Positions 23,561-31,562 of a stretch of 64,000 nucleotides of DNA are shown piece by piece; the first letter of the stretch is position 1, and every line of letters starts with the position of its first letter. Made by a program: the position numbers and the translations under genes. Origin of the DNA: CALWOS01 sp963595735 (lineage in GTDB: Bacteria; Bacillota; Clostridia; Oscillospirales; Oscillospiraceae); assembly GCA_963595735.1 (NCBI GenBank), contig CAVBJJ010000005.1, forward strand, positions 19,166 through 83,165, read 5' to 3'. The notes under the pieces are model-generated. The model ran no database searches, was not told where the DNA came from, and worked only from the letters and a program-made list of their open reading frames with translations.

Positions 23561-24937
23561 ATGATCCACGCCTATCAACTCAATGGCTACAATATTATTA
23601 TAGATGTATACAGCGGCAGCGTCCACTCTGTCGATCCGGTGGCTTATGATGTCATCACCGGCTTCGAGACCACCCCCATACCGGAGCTGGTGGAGCGCGT
23701 TGCCAAAAAGCACGGCCTGCCCCCGGCGGAGGTGGAGGCCTGCGTCCGGGATGTCCGGGCACTGCAAAGCAGCGGCCAGCTGTTTACCGAGGATATTTAC
23801 CGGGACAAGGCCGGTGTGCTCAAGCAGAAGAACAATGTGGTCAAGGCGCTATGTCTCCATGTCGCCCACAGCTGCAACCTTAACTGTCAGTATTGCTTTG
23901 CCGCCCAGGGCGAATACCAGGGCGAGCGGGCGCTGATGTCGCTGGATGTGGGAAAGCGGGCGCTGGATTTCCTGATCGAAAATTCCGGGACCCGGCGCAA
24001 TCTGGAGGTAGACTTTTTCGGCGGCGAGCCGCTGATGAACTGGGAAGTGGTCAAGCAGCTGGTGGCATACGGCCGGGAGCGGGAAAAGGAAAGCGGCAAG
24101 CACTTCCGCTTTACCCTGACCACAAACGGCGTGCTGGTGGATGACGAGGTCATCGACTTCTGCAACCGGGAAATGCACAATGTGGTGCTGAGCCTGGACG
24201 GCCGGAAAGAAGTCCACGACCGGCTGCGCCGGGACTATGCCGGAAACGGCAGCTATGACAAAGTCGTGCCCAAGTTCCAGCATTTTGTCCAGCGCCGCGG
24301 CGACCGGAACTACTATGTCCGGGGTACCTTTACCCGGGCGAACACGGATTTCACCAACGACCTGTTCCACATGGCGGATCTGGGCTTCACGGAGCTGAGC
24401 ATGGAGCCGGTGGTCTGCGCCCCGGACGCGCCCTATGCGCTGCGGGAGGAGGATCTGCCGGTGTTGTTCGAGCAATACGAGCTTTTGGCAAAGGAAATGC
24501 TCCGCCGGGAAAAGGCGGGCAAGCCCCTGACCTTTTACCATTATATGATCGACCTGGAGCACGGACCCTGCATTTACAAGCGCCTTTCCGGCTGCGGCAG
24601 CGGCACGGAGTATCTGGCGGTAACGCCCTGGGGCGAGCTGTTCCCCTGTCACCAGTTTGTGGGGGACGCGGCGTATTCCATGGGCAACATCTGGGACGGC
24701 GTGACCAACACCGCCCTGCGGGAAAAGTTCAGCCGGTGCAATGTCTATTCCCGGCCGCAGTGCGATGACTGCTGGGCAAAGCTCTACTGCTCCGGCGGCT
24801 GCGCGGCCAACGCTTACCATGCCCAGGGAGATATTACCGGCATTTATGAATACGGCTGCCGGCTGTTCCGCAAGCGCATGGAGTGCGCCATCATGATGAA
24901 GGCGGCGCAGGCGGAAATGGCGGAAACGGCAGAATAA
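23561..24937 (+). CDS. scfB: SCIFF peptide maturase, radical SAM/SPASM protein
   Basis: A 458-residue protein. The N-terminal region (1-90) is a RiPP-recognition-type domain as in other maturases. The radical SAM [4Fe-4S] motif is C105-x3-C109-x2-C112 within HSCNLNCQYC, followed by FFGGEPLMNW (the SAM-binding GGE). The C-terminal SPASM domain holds further cluster cysteines: CGSG near 340, FPCHQF near 362 and CDDCWAKLYCSGGC near 400-413. It cleaves S-adenosylmethionine to make a radical that forms thioether bonds on the SCIFF peptide encoded just upstream. Spacing and length fit TIGR03974. A TAGGAG site lies 10 nt before the ATG. Confidence 0.96.
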   Translation: MIHAYQLNGYNIIIDVYSGSVHSVDPVAYDVITGFETTPIPELVERVAKKHGLPPAEVEACVRDVRALQSSGQLFTEDIYRDKAGVLKQKNNVVKALCLHVAHSCNLNCQYCFAAQGEYQGERALMSLDVGKRALDFLIENSGTRRNLEVDFFGGEPLMNWEVVKQLVAYGREREKESGKHFRFTLTTNGVLVDDEVIDFCNREMHNVVLSLDGRKEVHDRLRRDYAGNGSYDKVVPKFQHFVQRRGDRNYYVRGTFTRANTDFTNDLFHMADLGFTELSMEPVVCAPDAPYALREEDLPVLFEQYELLAKEMLRREKAGKPLTFYHYMIDLEHGPCIYKRLSGCGSGTEYLAVTPWGELFPCHQFVGDAAYSMGNIWDGVTNTALREKFSRCNVYSRPQCDDCWAKLYCSGGCAANAYHAQGDITGIYEYGCRLFRKRMECAIMMKAAQAEMAETAE

Positions 24938-24945
24938 AAAGGCAT

Positions 24946-24984
24946 AAAAAACTTCCGGCTGCGTGTTGCTGTCGGAAGTTTTTT
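24946..24984 (+). terminator. Intrinsic terminator after SCIFF maturase
   Basis: AAAAAACTTCCG (24946-24957) pairs with CGGAAGTTTTTT (24973-24984), loop GCTGCGTGTTGCTGT. It lies immediately before the ribosome binding site of the transporter gene. Confidence 0.85.
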
Positions 24985-24997
24985 GCAGGGAGAACAC

Positions 24998-25912
24998 ATG
25001 AGCACACAGATCATTTTGCAGCAGATGGCGGTGATCGCCGTTCTGGTGCTTACCGGTGGAATCTTATATAAGCGCGGCGTGATCGACGAACACAGCAGCC
25101 GGAATATCTCCGCTCTGGTGGTGGATGTCTGCAATCCGGCGGTCATTATCGCCTGCGTGCTGGGCGGCGATATCCGGGCAAGCCACCGGGAGGTGTTGAT
25201 CGGGCTGGGCATTTCCGGGCTGCTGTATGCGCTGCTGTGCATCCTGGGGCTGGTGATCCCCCGCTTGATCGGGGTGGAAAAGGCAAAGCGGCGGTTTTAC
25301 AATGTAATGCTGGTGTATTCCAACATCGGCTTTTTGGGAATTCCACTGGCCAGAGCTATGCTCAACGGTACGGCGCTGCTGTATGTGATTTTGATGAATG
25401 TGCTGTACTATCTGGTGTTTTACACCCATGGGATCGCGGTGCTGCGGGGAGAAACAAGCAAATTGGAATGCAGAAAGCTGATCAGTCCGGGTACCATCGC
25501 GCCGATCCTCGCCCTGTTGATCTTCTGGTTCGATATCCGCTTGCCTGCGGTCGCGGCCTCCTGTATCAGCTATGCGGGAAATGCTACAACCTTTTTGTCT
25601 CTGGCGCTGCTGGGCGCTTCCCTGGCGAAGGTGGATGTCCGGCGGGTATTCTGCCGGGGCAGGGTCTGGCTGTTTATCGGCATCAAAATGCTGGCGATCC
25701 CGCTGGTTCTGGGGCTTGTGATGGAGGCGCTGGGGCTTTCGCTGGCGATGCGGGAGGCCTTTTGCCTGATGCTGGCGGTACCGGCGGCCAATCTGCCGCT
25801 GATCCAGGCGGAAAAGGAGGGCATGGACACCGCCATCCTCTCCAACGGCATCATGGCGACAACGCTGGTATCCCTGGTGACGATCACGGTGGTCATGAAT
25901 CTGCTGTTCTGA
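24998..25912 (+). CDS. AEC-family (auxin efflux carrier-like) transporter
   Basis: A 304-residue membrane protein with about ten hydrophobic helices split into two five-helix halves, as in the AEC/bile-acid-sodium symporter fold. Typical phrases are VVDVCNPAVIIACVLGG in the first half and LALLGASLAKVD plus MLAVPAANLPLI in the second. Bacterial members include malonate and malate carriers, and the substrate here is unknown. I chose the ATG at 24998, which has AGGGAGA 6 nt upstream. An in-frame TTG at 24983 lies within the preceding terminator. Confidence 0.88.
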   Translation: MSTQIILQQMAVIAVLVLTGGILYKRGVIDEHSSRNISALVVDVCNPAVIIACVLGGDIRASHREVLIGLGISGLLYALLCILGLVIPRLIGVEKAKRRFYNVMLVYSNIGFLGIPLARAMLNGTALLYVILMNVLYYLVFYTHGIAVLRGETSKLECRKLISPGTIAPILALLIFWFDIRLPAVAASCISYAGNATTFLSLALLGASLAKVDVRRVFCRGRVWLFIGIKMLAIPLVLGLVMEALGLSLAMREAFCLMLAVPAANLPLIQAEKEGMDTAILSNGIMATTLVSLVTITVVMNLLF

Positions 25913-25931
25913 GTGTAACACAGCGAAAAAT

Positions 25932-25971
25932 AACACCTCCCCGAACGCCGCGCGGCGTTCGGGGAGGTGTT
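25932..25971. terminator. Bidirectional terminator between transporter and prfB
   Basis: Perfect 19-bp arms (starting AACACCTCCCCGAACGCCG) around a CG centre, between the convergent transporter and prfB genes. T tracts are short on both sides (TGTTGCGTTT on plus, TTATTTTT on minus). Confidence 0.85.
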
Positions 25972-26020
25972 GCGTTTGCCGGGATTTGGCGCCTTTGGAT
26001 CTTCCGGCGGGAGCGGGGGG

Positions 26021-27145
26021 TCACTTGCTTTCGGCCTGACCGGCTTTCATGGCCAGATAGGCGTTGATAAAGCCGTCCAGGTCGCCGTCCATCACGGCGG
26101 TGATGTTGCCGTTTTCAAAGCCAGTGCGGTGATCCTTTGCCAGGGTATAGGGCATGAAAACATAGGAGCGGATCTGGCTGCCCCATTCGATTTTCATCTG
26201 CACGCCCTTGATGTCCTCAATTTTTTCCAGATGCTGCTGCTCCTTGATCTCCGCCAGCTTTGCCCGGAGCATTTGCATGGCGTATTCCCGGTTCTGGTGC
26301 TGGCTGCGCTCCGTCTGACAGGAGACGACCACGCCGGAGGGGATGTGGGTGATGCGGATGGCGGATTCCGTTTTGTTGACATGCTGTCCGCCGGCGCCGG
26401 AGGAGCGGTAGGTGTCCACCTTCAGATCCTCCGGGCGGATGTCGATCTCCGTGTCGTCGGTGATCTGAGGCATGACCTCCACGGCGGCAAAGCTGGTCTG
26501 CCGACGGCCGGAGGCGTCAAAGGGAGAGATGCGCACCAGACGGTGGATGCCGTTTTCGCTTTTCAGGTAGCCATAGGCGTTTTCGCCGTCGATGGCGATG
26601 GTGGCGCTTTTCAGGCCGGCTTCTTCGCCGTCCAGATAATCCAGCACCTTGTATTTGAAGCCGTGGCGCTCGGCCCAGCGGGTGTACATACGGTAAAGCA
26701 TTTGCGCCCAGTCCTGGGCTTCGGTGCCGCCGGCGCCCGCATGGAACGACAAAATCGCGCCGGCGCTGTCGTATTCGCCGGAGAGCAGGGTGCTCAGGCG
26801 GGTTTCCTCCAGCTTTTGCTCCAGCTTTTCGTATTCGGGAGCCAGTTCCTCCAGCAGGGAGTCGTCATTTTCTTCCAGAGCCATTTCGCACATGGTAAAC
26901 AAATCGTCCCAGGTGCTGACCAGGCGGTCATAGCTGGCACACTTGTTTTTCAGCTGCTTGCTGCGCTGGAGCACCTTCTGGCTGTTTTGCAGATCGTTCC
27001 AGAAGCCCTCGGCGGCGGTCTCCTCCTCCAGGCGGGCGATCTCCGCGCGAGCCTCGTCCAGCTGCAGGGCGCGGCCAAGGTCCTCCAATGTGGGCTTGAG
27101 CGCATTGAGCTTCTGCTTGTATTCTTCAAATTCCAACATGGCCAT
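26021..27145 (-). CDS. prfB: Peptide chain release factor 2
   Basis: A 374-residue RF2. The GGQ peptidyl-transfer motif is in YRSSGAGGQHVNKTESAIR, and the UGA/UAA-reading region contains SPF (within RISPFDASGRR). In most bacteria prfB carries an in-frame UGA near codon 25 that is bypassed by a +1 frameshift. Here the corresponding region (DLGRALQLDEARAEI) reads straight through with no stop. The ATG at 27145 has AAGGAG 9 nt upstream, and an in-frame extension to 27295 lies in the promoter region and is not protein-like. Confidence 0.96.
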   Translation of the reverse strand: MAMLEFEEYKQKLNALKPTLEDLGRALQLDEARAEIARLEEETAAEGFWNDLQNSQKVLQRSKQLKNKCASYDRLVSTWDDLFTMCEMALEENDDSLLEELAPEYEKLEQKLEETRLSTLLSGEYDSAGAILSFHAGAGGTEAQDWAQMLYRMYTRWAERHGFKYKVLDYLDGEEAGLKSATIAIDGENAYGYLKSENGIHRLVRISPFDASGRRQTSFAAVEVMPQITDDTEIDIRPEDLKVDTYRSSGAGGQHVNKTESAIRITHIPSGVVVSCQTERSQHQNREYAMQMLRAKLAEIKEQQHLEKIEDIKGVQMKIEWGSQIRSYVFMPYTLAKDHRTGFENGNITAVMDGDLDGFINAYLAMKAGQAESK

Positions 27146-27190
27146 AATTCTTATCTCCTTGCGTGAAGTTACACATATAATCTCATCTAT

Positions 27191-27219
27191 ATTATATACG
27201 GCAAGACCCGGTTTGTAAA
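27191..27219 (-). promoter_or_regulatory. prfB: prfB promoter
   Basis: Minus strand TTTACA (27214-27219), 17-nt spacer, TATAAT (27191-27196), about 45 nt upstream of the start codon. The 249-nt region shared with prs also has a plus-strand TATACT (about 27324-27329) with a weak -35, the likely prs promoter. Confidence 0.7.
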
Positions 27220-27394
27220 GGGAGGGAGGCGGTCTGTCTGGTGATAAAGCAAGGAAAAAAGGGCAGAGAAAGGGGAAAATACGGCGAATTCGCACTTTAT
27301 TTTTTCCGGGGGATTTGCTATACTGTATATACTATGTAAGGGCGCGCCTGTTTCGGCGCGTAAGAAGGAACGAATTAAAGAGAGGACGATACCA

Positions 27395-28357
27395 ATGATT
27401 TCCAGTGGAAAAGAGGTCAAGGTCTTTGCCGGAAACTCCAACCCGGTGCTGGCAGAGCGCATTTGCAAGGAACTGAACACCACCATGGGTCAGGCGACCG
27501 TGAAGCAGTTTGCAGACGGAGAATGCTCCATCTCCATCAACGAGCCGGTGCGCGGTTCCGATGTTTTCATCATCCAGTCTACCTGCAACCCGGTCAACGA
27601 TCATCTGATGGAGCTGCTGGTCATGATCGACGCCATGCGCCGCGCTTCCGCCGGACGCATCACTGCGGTCATCCCCTACTTTGGCTATGCCAGACAGGAT
27701 CGCAAGGCCAAGGCTCGCGACCCCATCTCCGCCAAGCTGGTGGCAAACCTCATTACCGCCGCCGGCGCGGACCGCGTGCTGACCATGGATCTGCACGCCA
27801 ACCAGATTCAGGGCTTCTTTGATATCCCCGTGGATAACCTCATGGGCGCCCACCTGTTTGCCAAGCACTTTATGGAGCGCTTCGGTAAGGGCAATGAAGA
27901 TGTCATGGTCGTTTCTCCCGATGTGGGCAGCGTGGCGCGGGTGCGCACCTTTGCCCACAAGCTGGACATGAACATGGCTATTGTGGACAAGCGCCGGGAA
28001 AAGGCGAATGTGTCCGAGGTCATGAATATCATCGGCGATGTCAAGGGCAAGACCGTTCTGCTGCTGGACGACATGGTCGATACCGCCGGCAGCCTTTGCG
28101 GCGCGGCCAAGGCGCTGATGGAGATCGGCGGCGCCAAGGAAATTTATGCCTGCGCCACCCACGGTGTGCTCTCCGGCCCCGCCATCGAGCGCATCGAGAA
28201 CAGCTACATCAAGGAACTGTGGCTGCTGGATACCATTCCCTATCCCGCAGACAAGCCGGTTTGCGAAAAGGTCAAGTATCTGTCCGTTTCCCATGTGTTC
28301 TCCGAGGCCATTTCCCGTATTTACGAGGAGACCTCCATTTCCGCACTGTTTGAATAA
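27395..28357 (+). CDS. prs: Ribose-phosphate pyrophosphokinase
   Basis: A 320-residue PRPP synthase. The ATP loop region FADGECSISINEPVRG, the flexible loop with YARQDRKAKAR, DLHANQIQGFF, and the PRPP-binding loop VLLLDDMVDTAGS are all intact. It makes phosphoribosyl diphosphate, which is used by HisG, HisZ-linked histidine synthesis and Upp elsewhere in this window. It has its own terminator and is not in an operon with pth. Confidence 0.96.
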   Translation: MISSGKEVKVFAGNSNPVLAERICKELNTTMGQATVKQFADGECSISINEPVRGSDVFIIQSTCNPVNDHLMELLVMIDAMRRASAGRITAVIPYFGYARQDRKAKARDPISAKLVANLITAAGADRVLTMDLHANQIQGFFDIPVDNLMGAHLFAKHFMERFGKGNEDVMVVSPDVGSVARVRTFAHKLDMNMAIVDKRREKANVSEVMNIIGDVKGKTVLLLDDMVDTAGSLCGAAKALMEIGGAKEIYACATHGVLSGPAIERIENSYIKELWLLDTIPYPADKPVCEKVKYLSVSHVFSEAISRIYEETSISALFE

Positions 28358-28368
28358 TGTAAAGCCTG

Positions 28369-28403
28369 ATCGCGGAGCGGCGTTGCCGCTCCGCGATTTT
28401 TTT
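28369..28403 (+). terminator. Intrinsic terminator after prs
   Basis: A 13-bp perfect stem (ATCGCGGAGCGGC / GCCGCTCCGCGAT, loop GTT) runs into TTTTTTT. Confidence 0.95.
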
Positions 28404-28455
28404 ACAGCTTTTTTTCCCGTTGTGGAATATACTTTGAGCAAGGAGCGATATCATC

Positions 28456-29046
28456 ATGTTTTTTTCTGCAAAGTCGACTGGCATCCGCTGGCTGATCGTG
28501 TGCCTGGGAAACCCCGGCCTCAAATATGATATGACCCGGCACAATGTGGGCTTTATGACCGCGGATGTGCTGGCGAAAAGCCAGAATGTTTCTGTGAACA
28601 AGCTGCGCTTTCAGGCGCTGACCGCCGCCTGCAGCTTTGGGGAGGAAAAGGCGCTGCTGATGAAGCCCCAGACCTATATGAACCTCTCCGGCGAGGCGGC
28701 GGCCCAGGCGGCAAAGTATTATAAGATCCCGCCGGAGCGGGTGCTGGTGGTGTCGGACGATGTGTCCCTGCCGGTGGGCAAGCTGCGGGTGCGGCAAAAG
28801 GGCTCCGCCGGGGGACACAACGGCCTGAAAAGCCTGATCGCCTGCCTGGGGACGGACGCCTTTCCCCGCATCAAGATCGGCGTTGGTGCGCCGCCGCATC
28901 CGGAGTATGACATGGCTGACTGGGTCCTGGGCGTGTTCCGGGGGCAGGAGGCGCAGGAGATCCAGAAGTCCTGCCAGCGGGCGGCGGAGGCCGTTGCCTG
29001 CTATATTACCCATGGCGCGGGGGAGACGATGAATCGGTTTAACTAA
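28456..29046 (+). CDS. pth: Peptidyl-tRNA hydrolase
   Basis: A 196-residue enzyme that frees tRNA from dropped-off peptidyl-tRNA. The opening GNPGLKYDMTRHNVGF contains the catalytic His. MKPQTYMNLSGE and GSAGGHNGLKSLI are conserved substrate-binding segments. A slightly extended N-terminus (about 10 residues) precedes the usual start, and AAGGAG is 10 nt from the ATG used. Confidence 0.95.
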   Translation: MFFSAKSTGIRWLIVCLGNPGLKYDMTRHNVGFMTADVLAKSQNVSVNKLRFQALTAACSFGEEKALLMKPQTYMNLSGEAAAQAAKYYKIPPERVLVVSDDVSLPVGKLRVRQKGSAGGHNGLKSLIACLGTDAFPRIKIGVGAPPHPEYDMADWVLGVFRGQEAQEIQKSCQRAAEAVACYITHGAGETMNRFN

Positions 29047-29084
29047 ATGCGCGTAAAAATATGGCAAAATCCATAAAAAGAATA

Positions 29085-29112
29085 TTGCGTTATGCGGTGG
29101 GATTGGTATAAT
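29085..29112 (+). promoter_or_regulatory. Promoter of the glycogen cluster
   Basis: TTGCGT (29085-29090), 16-nt spacer, TATAAT (29107-29112), about 60 nt before glgC. Confidence 0.7.
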
Positions 29113-29173
29113 TGAAGAAGAAACGCGGGGAATATGGCAAGCGCTTTCCCCGTGGGGAGGAGTGAGAAACGGC

Positions 29174-30379
29174 ATGAAGAAACAATGTGTTGCCATGCTG
29201 CTGGCCGGCGGGCAGGGCTCCCGCCTGTATGCCCTGACCAGCCGTGAGGCAAAGCCCAGCGTACCCTTTGGCGGGAAGCATCGAATCATCGACTTTCCCC
29301 TGTCCAACTGCGCCAATTCCGGGATCGACACCGTGGGCGTGCTGACCCAGTACCGTCCGCTGAAGCTCAACAGCTATATCGGCAACGGCCAGCCCTGGGA
29401 TCTGGACTCGGTGGACGGCGGGGTGTATATTCTTCCGCCCTATCAAAGCGCGGGAGAGCGGGGCAGCTGGTTTTCCGGCACGGCAAACGCCATTTATCAG
29501 AACATGGATTTCATCTCGCTGTATGACCCGGAATATGTGCTGATCTTATCCGGAGATCATATTTACAAGATGGACTATGGCAAGATGATCGCCGAGCATG
29601 AGCACTCCGGTGCAGCCTGCACCATTGCGGTGATCCAGGTCAGTCGGGAGGAGGCCAGCCGCTTTGGTATTATGAATCTGAGCGAGGACGGCTACATTGC
29701 CGAGTTCGAGGAAAAGCCCAAGGTGCCGAAAAGCACCCTGGCGTCCATGGGGATTTATGTGTTTTCCTGGGAAAAGCTGCGCAGCTATCTGATCGCGGAT
29801 GAGGCCGACCCCACATCCAGCAAGGACTTTGGCAAAAACATCATCCCCGCCATGCTGAAAAACGGGGAAAAGCTCTGGCCCTTTCGCTTTTCCGGCTATT
29901 GGCGGGATGTGGGAACCATTTCTAGCCTGTGGGAGGCCAATATGGATATGCTTTCTCCGGACCTGGTCAATCTCTATGACCCGGATTGGCCCATCTGCGC
30001 CCGCAGCCCGGTGGCCACCCCCCACTATGCCGGGGCGGATGCGGAGATCATCCACTCCATTGTCACGGAAGGCTCCGAGGTATACGGCAAGGTGGAAAAT
30101 TCCGTGCTGTCCAACGGAGCAATCGTGGGCAAGGGCGCCTATGTGAAATACACGGTTTTGATGCCCGGGGCGGTGGTGGAAGCCGGGGCGCAGGTGGAAT
30201 ATGCGATCATTGGCGAGAACACCATTGTCGGCGCCGGCGCCCGCATCGGCGGAGGGCCGGACGGCAGTGAAGCATGGGGCGTTGCCACCTGCGGGCCGGA
30301 GCTGCGCATTCCGGCGGGCGCCCGGATCCCGGCAGGCGCCATGATCTATACCAACGAGGAGGTGGGCGGCAATGGCTGA
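29174..30379 (+). CDS. glgC: Glucose-1-phosphate adenylyltransferase catalytic subunit
   Basis: A 401-residue enzyme making ADP-glucose, the glycogen precursor, from ATP and glucose-1-phosphate. It has the nucleotide-binding LLAGGQGSRLYALT, KPSVPFGGKHRIIDFPLSNC, and the catalytic-site GDHIYKMDY. The C-terminal left-handed beta-helix is seen as hexapeptide repeats (IVGKGAYVKYTVLMPGAVV). I chose the ATG at 29174, which is 11 nt from GGAGGAG. The GTG at 29162 abuts that site. Its end overlaps glgD by 8 nt. Confidence 0.95.
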   Translation: MKKQCVAMLLAGGQGSRLYALTSREAKPSVPFGGKHRIIDFPLSNCANSGIDTVGVLTQYRPLKLNSYIGNGQPWDLDSVDGGVYILPPYQSAGERGSWFSGTANAIYQNMDFISLYDPEYVLILSGDHIYKMDYGKMIAEHEHSGAACTIAVIQVSREEASRFGIMNLSEDGYIAEFEEKPKVPKSTLASMGIYVFSWEKLRSYLIADEADPTSSKDFGKNIIPAMLKNGEKLWPFRFSGYWRDVGTISSLWEANMDMLSPDLVNLYDPDWPICARSPVATPHYAGADAEIIHSIVTEGSEVYGKVENSVLSNGAIVGKGAYVKYTVLMPGAVVEAGAQVEYAIIGENTIVGAGARIGGGPDGSEAWGVATCGPELRIPAGARIPAGAMIYTNEEVGGNG

Positions 30380-31478
30380 ATTGGCTGGCATTGTTTATGC
30401 ATATCAGGATGAACCCGGCCTGGGAGAGCTGGTGCGGCACCGTACCTCCGCCTCGCTGCCCTTTTGCGGGCGGTATCGCCTGATCGACTTTGTGCTGTCC
30501 AGCATGACCAACGCCGGCGTGCGGGATGTGGGCGTGATCATGCAGCGGGATTACCAGTCCTTGCTGGATCACCTGGGAAGCGGCAAGGCCTGGGATCTGT
30601 CCCGCCGCCGGGGCGGCTTGCGGCTGCTGCCGCCCTTTGGCTTGCCCAACTCCCACAGAGGACTGTACGAGGGCAATCTGGAGGCGCTTTTGGCGGTGCG
30701 CTCCTATGTGCAGGACACCCCCTGCGATTACTTTTTGCTCAGCCGGGGCGACCTGCTGGCCAATGTGGACTTTGAGGCCGCCGTGGCGCGGCATCTGGAG
30801 CAGGGTCTGGATGTGACGGCCGTCTGCATTTCCGATCCCGCCGCCAATACGGCGCACCACATGATGCTCAATGCCCAGGGCTATGTGACCCAGGTGCTGC
30901 AGGGCAACGCCGCCGATCACGGCGTGCCCGGGTTGGGGGTCTATATTATCCGGAAGCAGCTGCTGCTGGAGATCATGACCTGGGCGGAAAAGCACGATAG
31001 CCTGCATTTTCGGGAGGGACTGCGCTGGGCGCTGACCCGGGGCTGCCGCATGGGCGTGTTTTATCACAAGGGCTACAGTGCCAACCTCACGGATGTCCGG
31101 GAGTATTTCCGGGCAAATATGGATATGCTCTGGGGCGAAAAGCGCCGGAGTCTGTTCCTGCCGGAACGGCCGGTGCGTACCCGAGAGCGGGCGGAGGTCT
31201 CCGCCTATTACGGCTCCGAGGCCGGCTCCCGAAACTGCCTGGTGGCGGACGGCTGCTACATTGAGGGCAGGCTGGAGAGCTGCATTCTCTCCCGCAGCGT
31301 GAAGATCGCCAAAGGGGCGGTGCTGAAAAACTGCGTGGTCATGCAGGGCTGCGAGATCGGCGAGAGCTGCAGTTTGGAAAATGTGATTCTGGATAAGTTT
31401 GTCAAGGTCAGCGCCGGAACGGTGCTGACCGGTAGTCCGCGTATGCCCTTTGTCGTGCCCAAGGGCAGCCGGCTGTGA
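30372..31478 (+). CDS. glgD: Glucose-1-phosphate adenylyltransferase, GlgD subunit
   Basis: A 368-residue GlgC-like protein that lacks the GGxGxRL phosphate loop at its N-terminus (it reads GIVYAYQDEPGLGELVRHR) but keeps ADP-glucose-pyrophosphorylase features such as FCGRYRLIDFVLSSM and the hexapeptide beta-helix at the end. In Firmicutes GlgD is a non-catalytic or weakly active partner that raises GlgC activity. The overlapping start supports co-translation with glgC. A GC-rich hairpin (about 31498-31523) without a good T run follows, before glgP. Confidence 0.93.
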   Translation: MAELAGIVYAYQDEPGLGELVRHRTSASLPFCGRYRLIDFVLSSMTNAGVRDVGVIMQRDYQSLLDHLGSGKAWDLSRRRGGLRLLPPFGLPNSHRGLYEGNLEALLAVRSYVQDTPCDYFLLSRGDLLANVDFEAAVARHLEQGLDVTAVCISDPAANTAHHMMLNAQGYVTQVLQGNAADHGVPGLGVYIIRKQLLLEIMTWAEKHDSLHFREGLRWALTRGCRMGVFYHKGYSANLTDVREYFRANMDMLWGEKRRSLFLPERPVRTRERAEVSAYYGSEAGSRNCLVADGCYIEGRLESCILSRSVKIAKGAVLKNCVVMQGCEIGESCSLENVILDKFVKVSAGTVLTGSPRMPFVVPKGSRL

Positions 31479-31562
31479 TCGGAAACAGAGAAAGCGCAGC
31501 GGACGGGTTTTCTCGCCCGCTGCTTCTGCTTGGAAAAGTTTGGAAAGGTTCGAGGTGTTGAT

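Noticed and set aside
27146..27295. N-terminal extension of prfB to 27295
   Set aside because: It crosses the -10/-35 promoter and lacks similarity to RF2; the ATG at 27145 has a good ribosome binding site.
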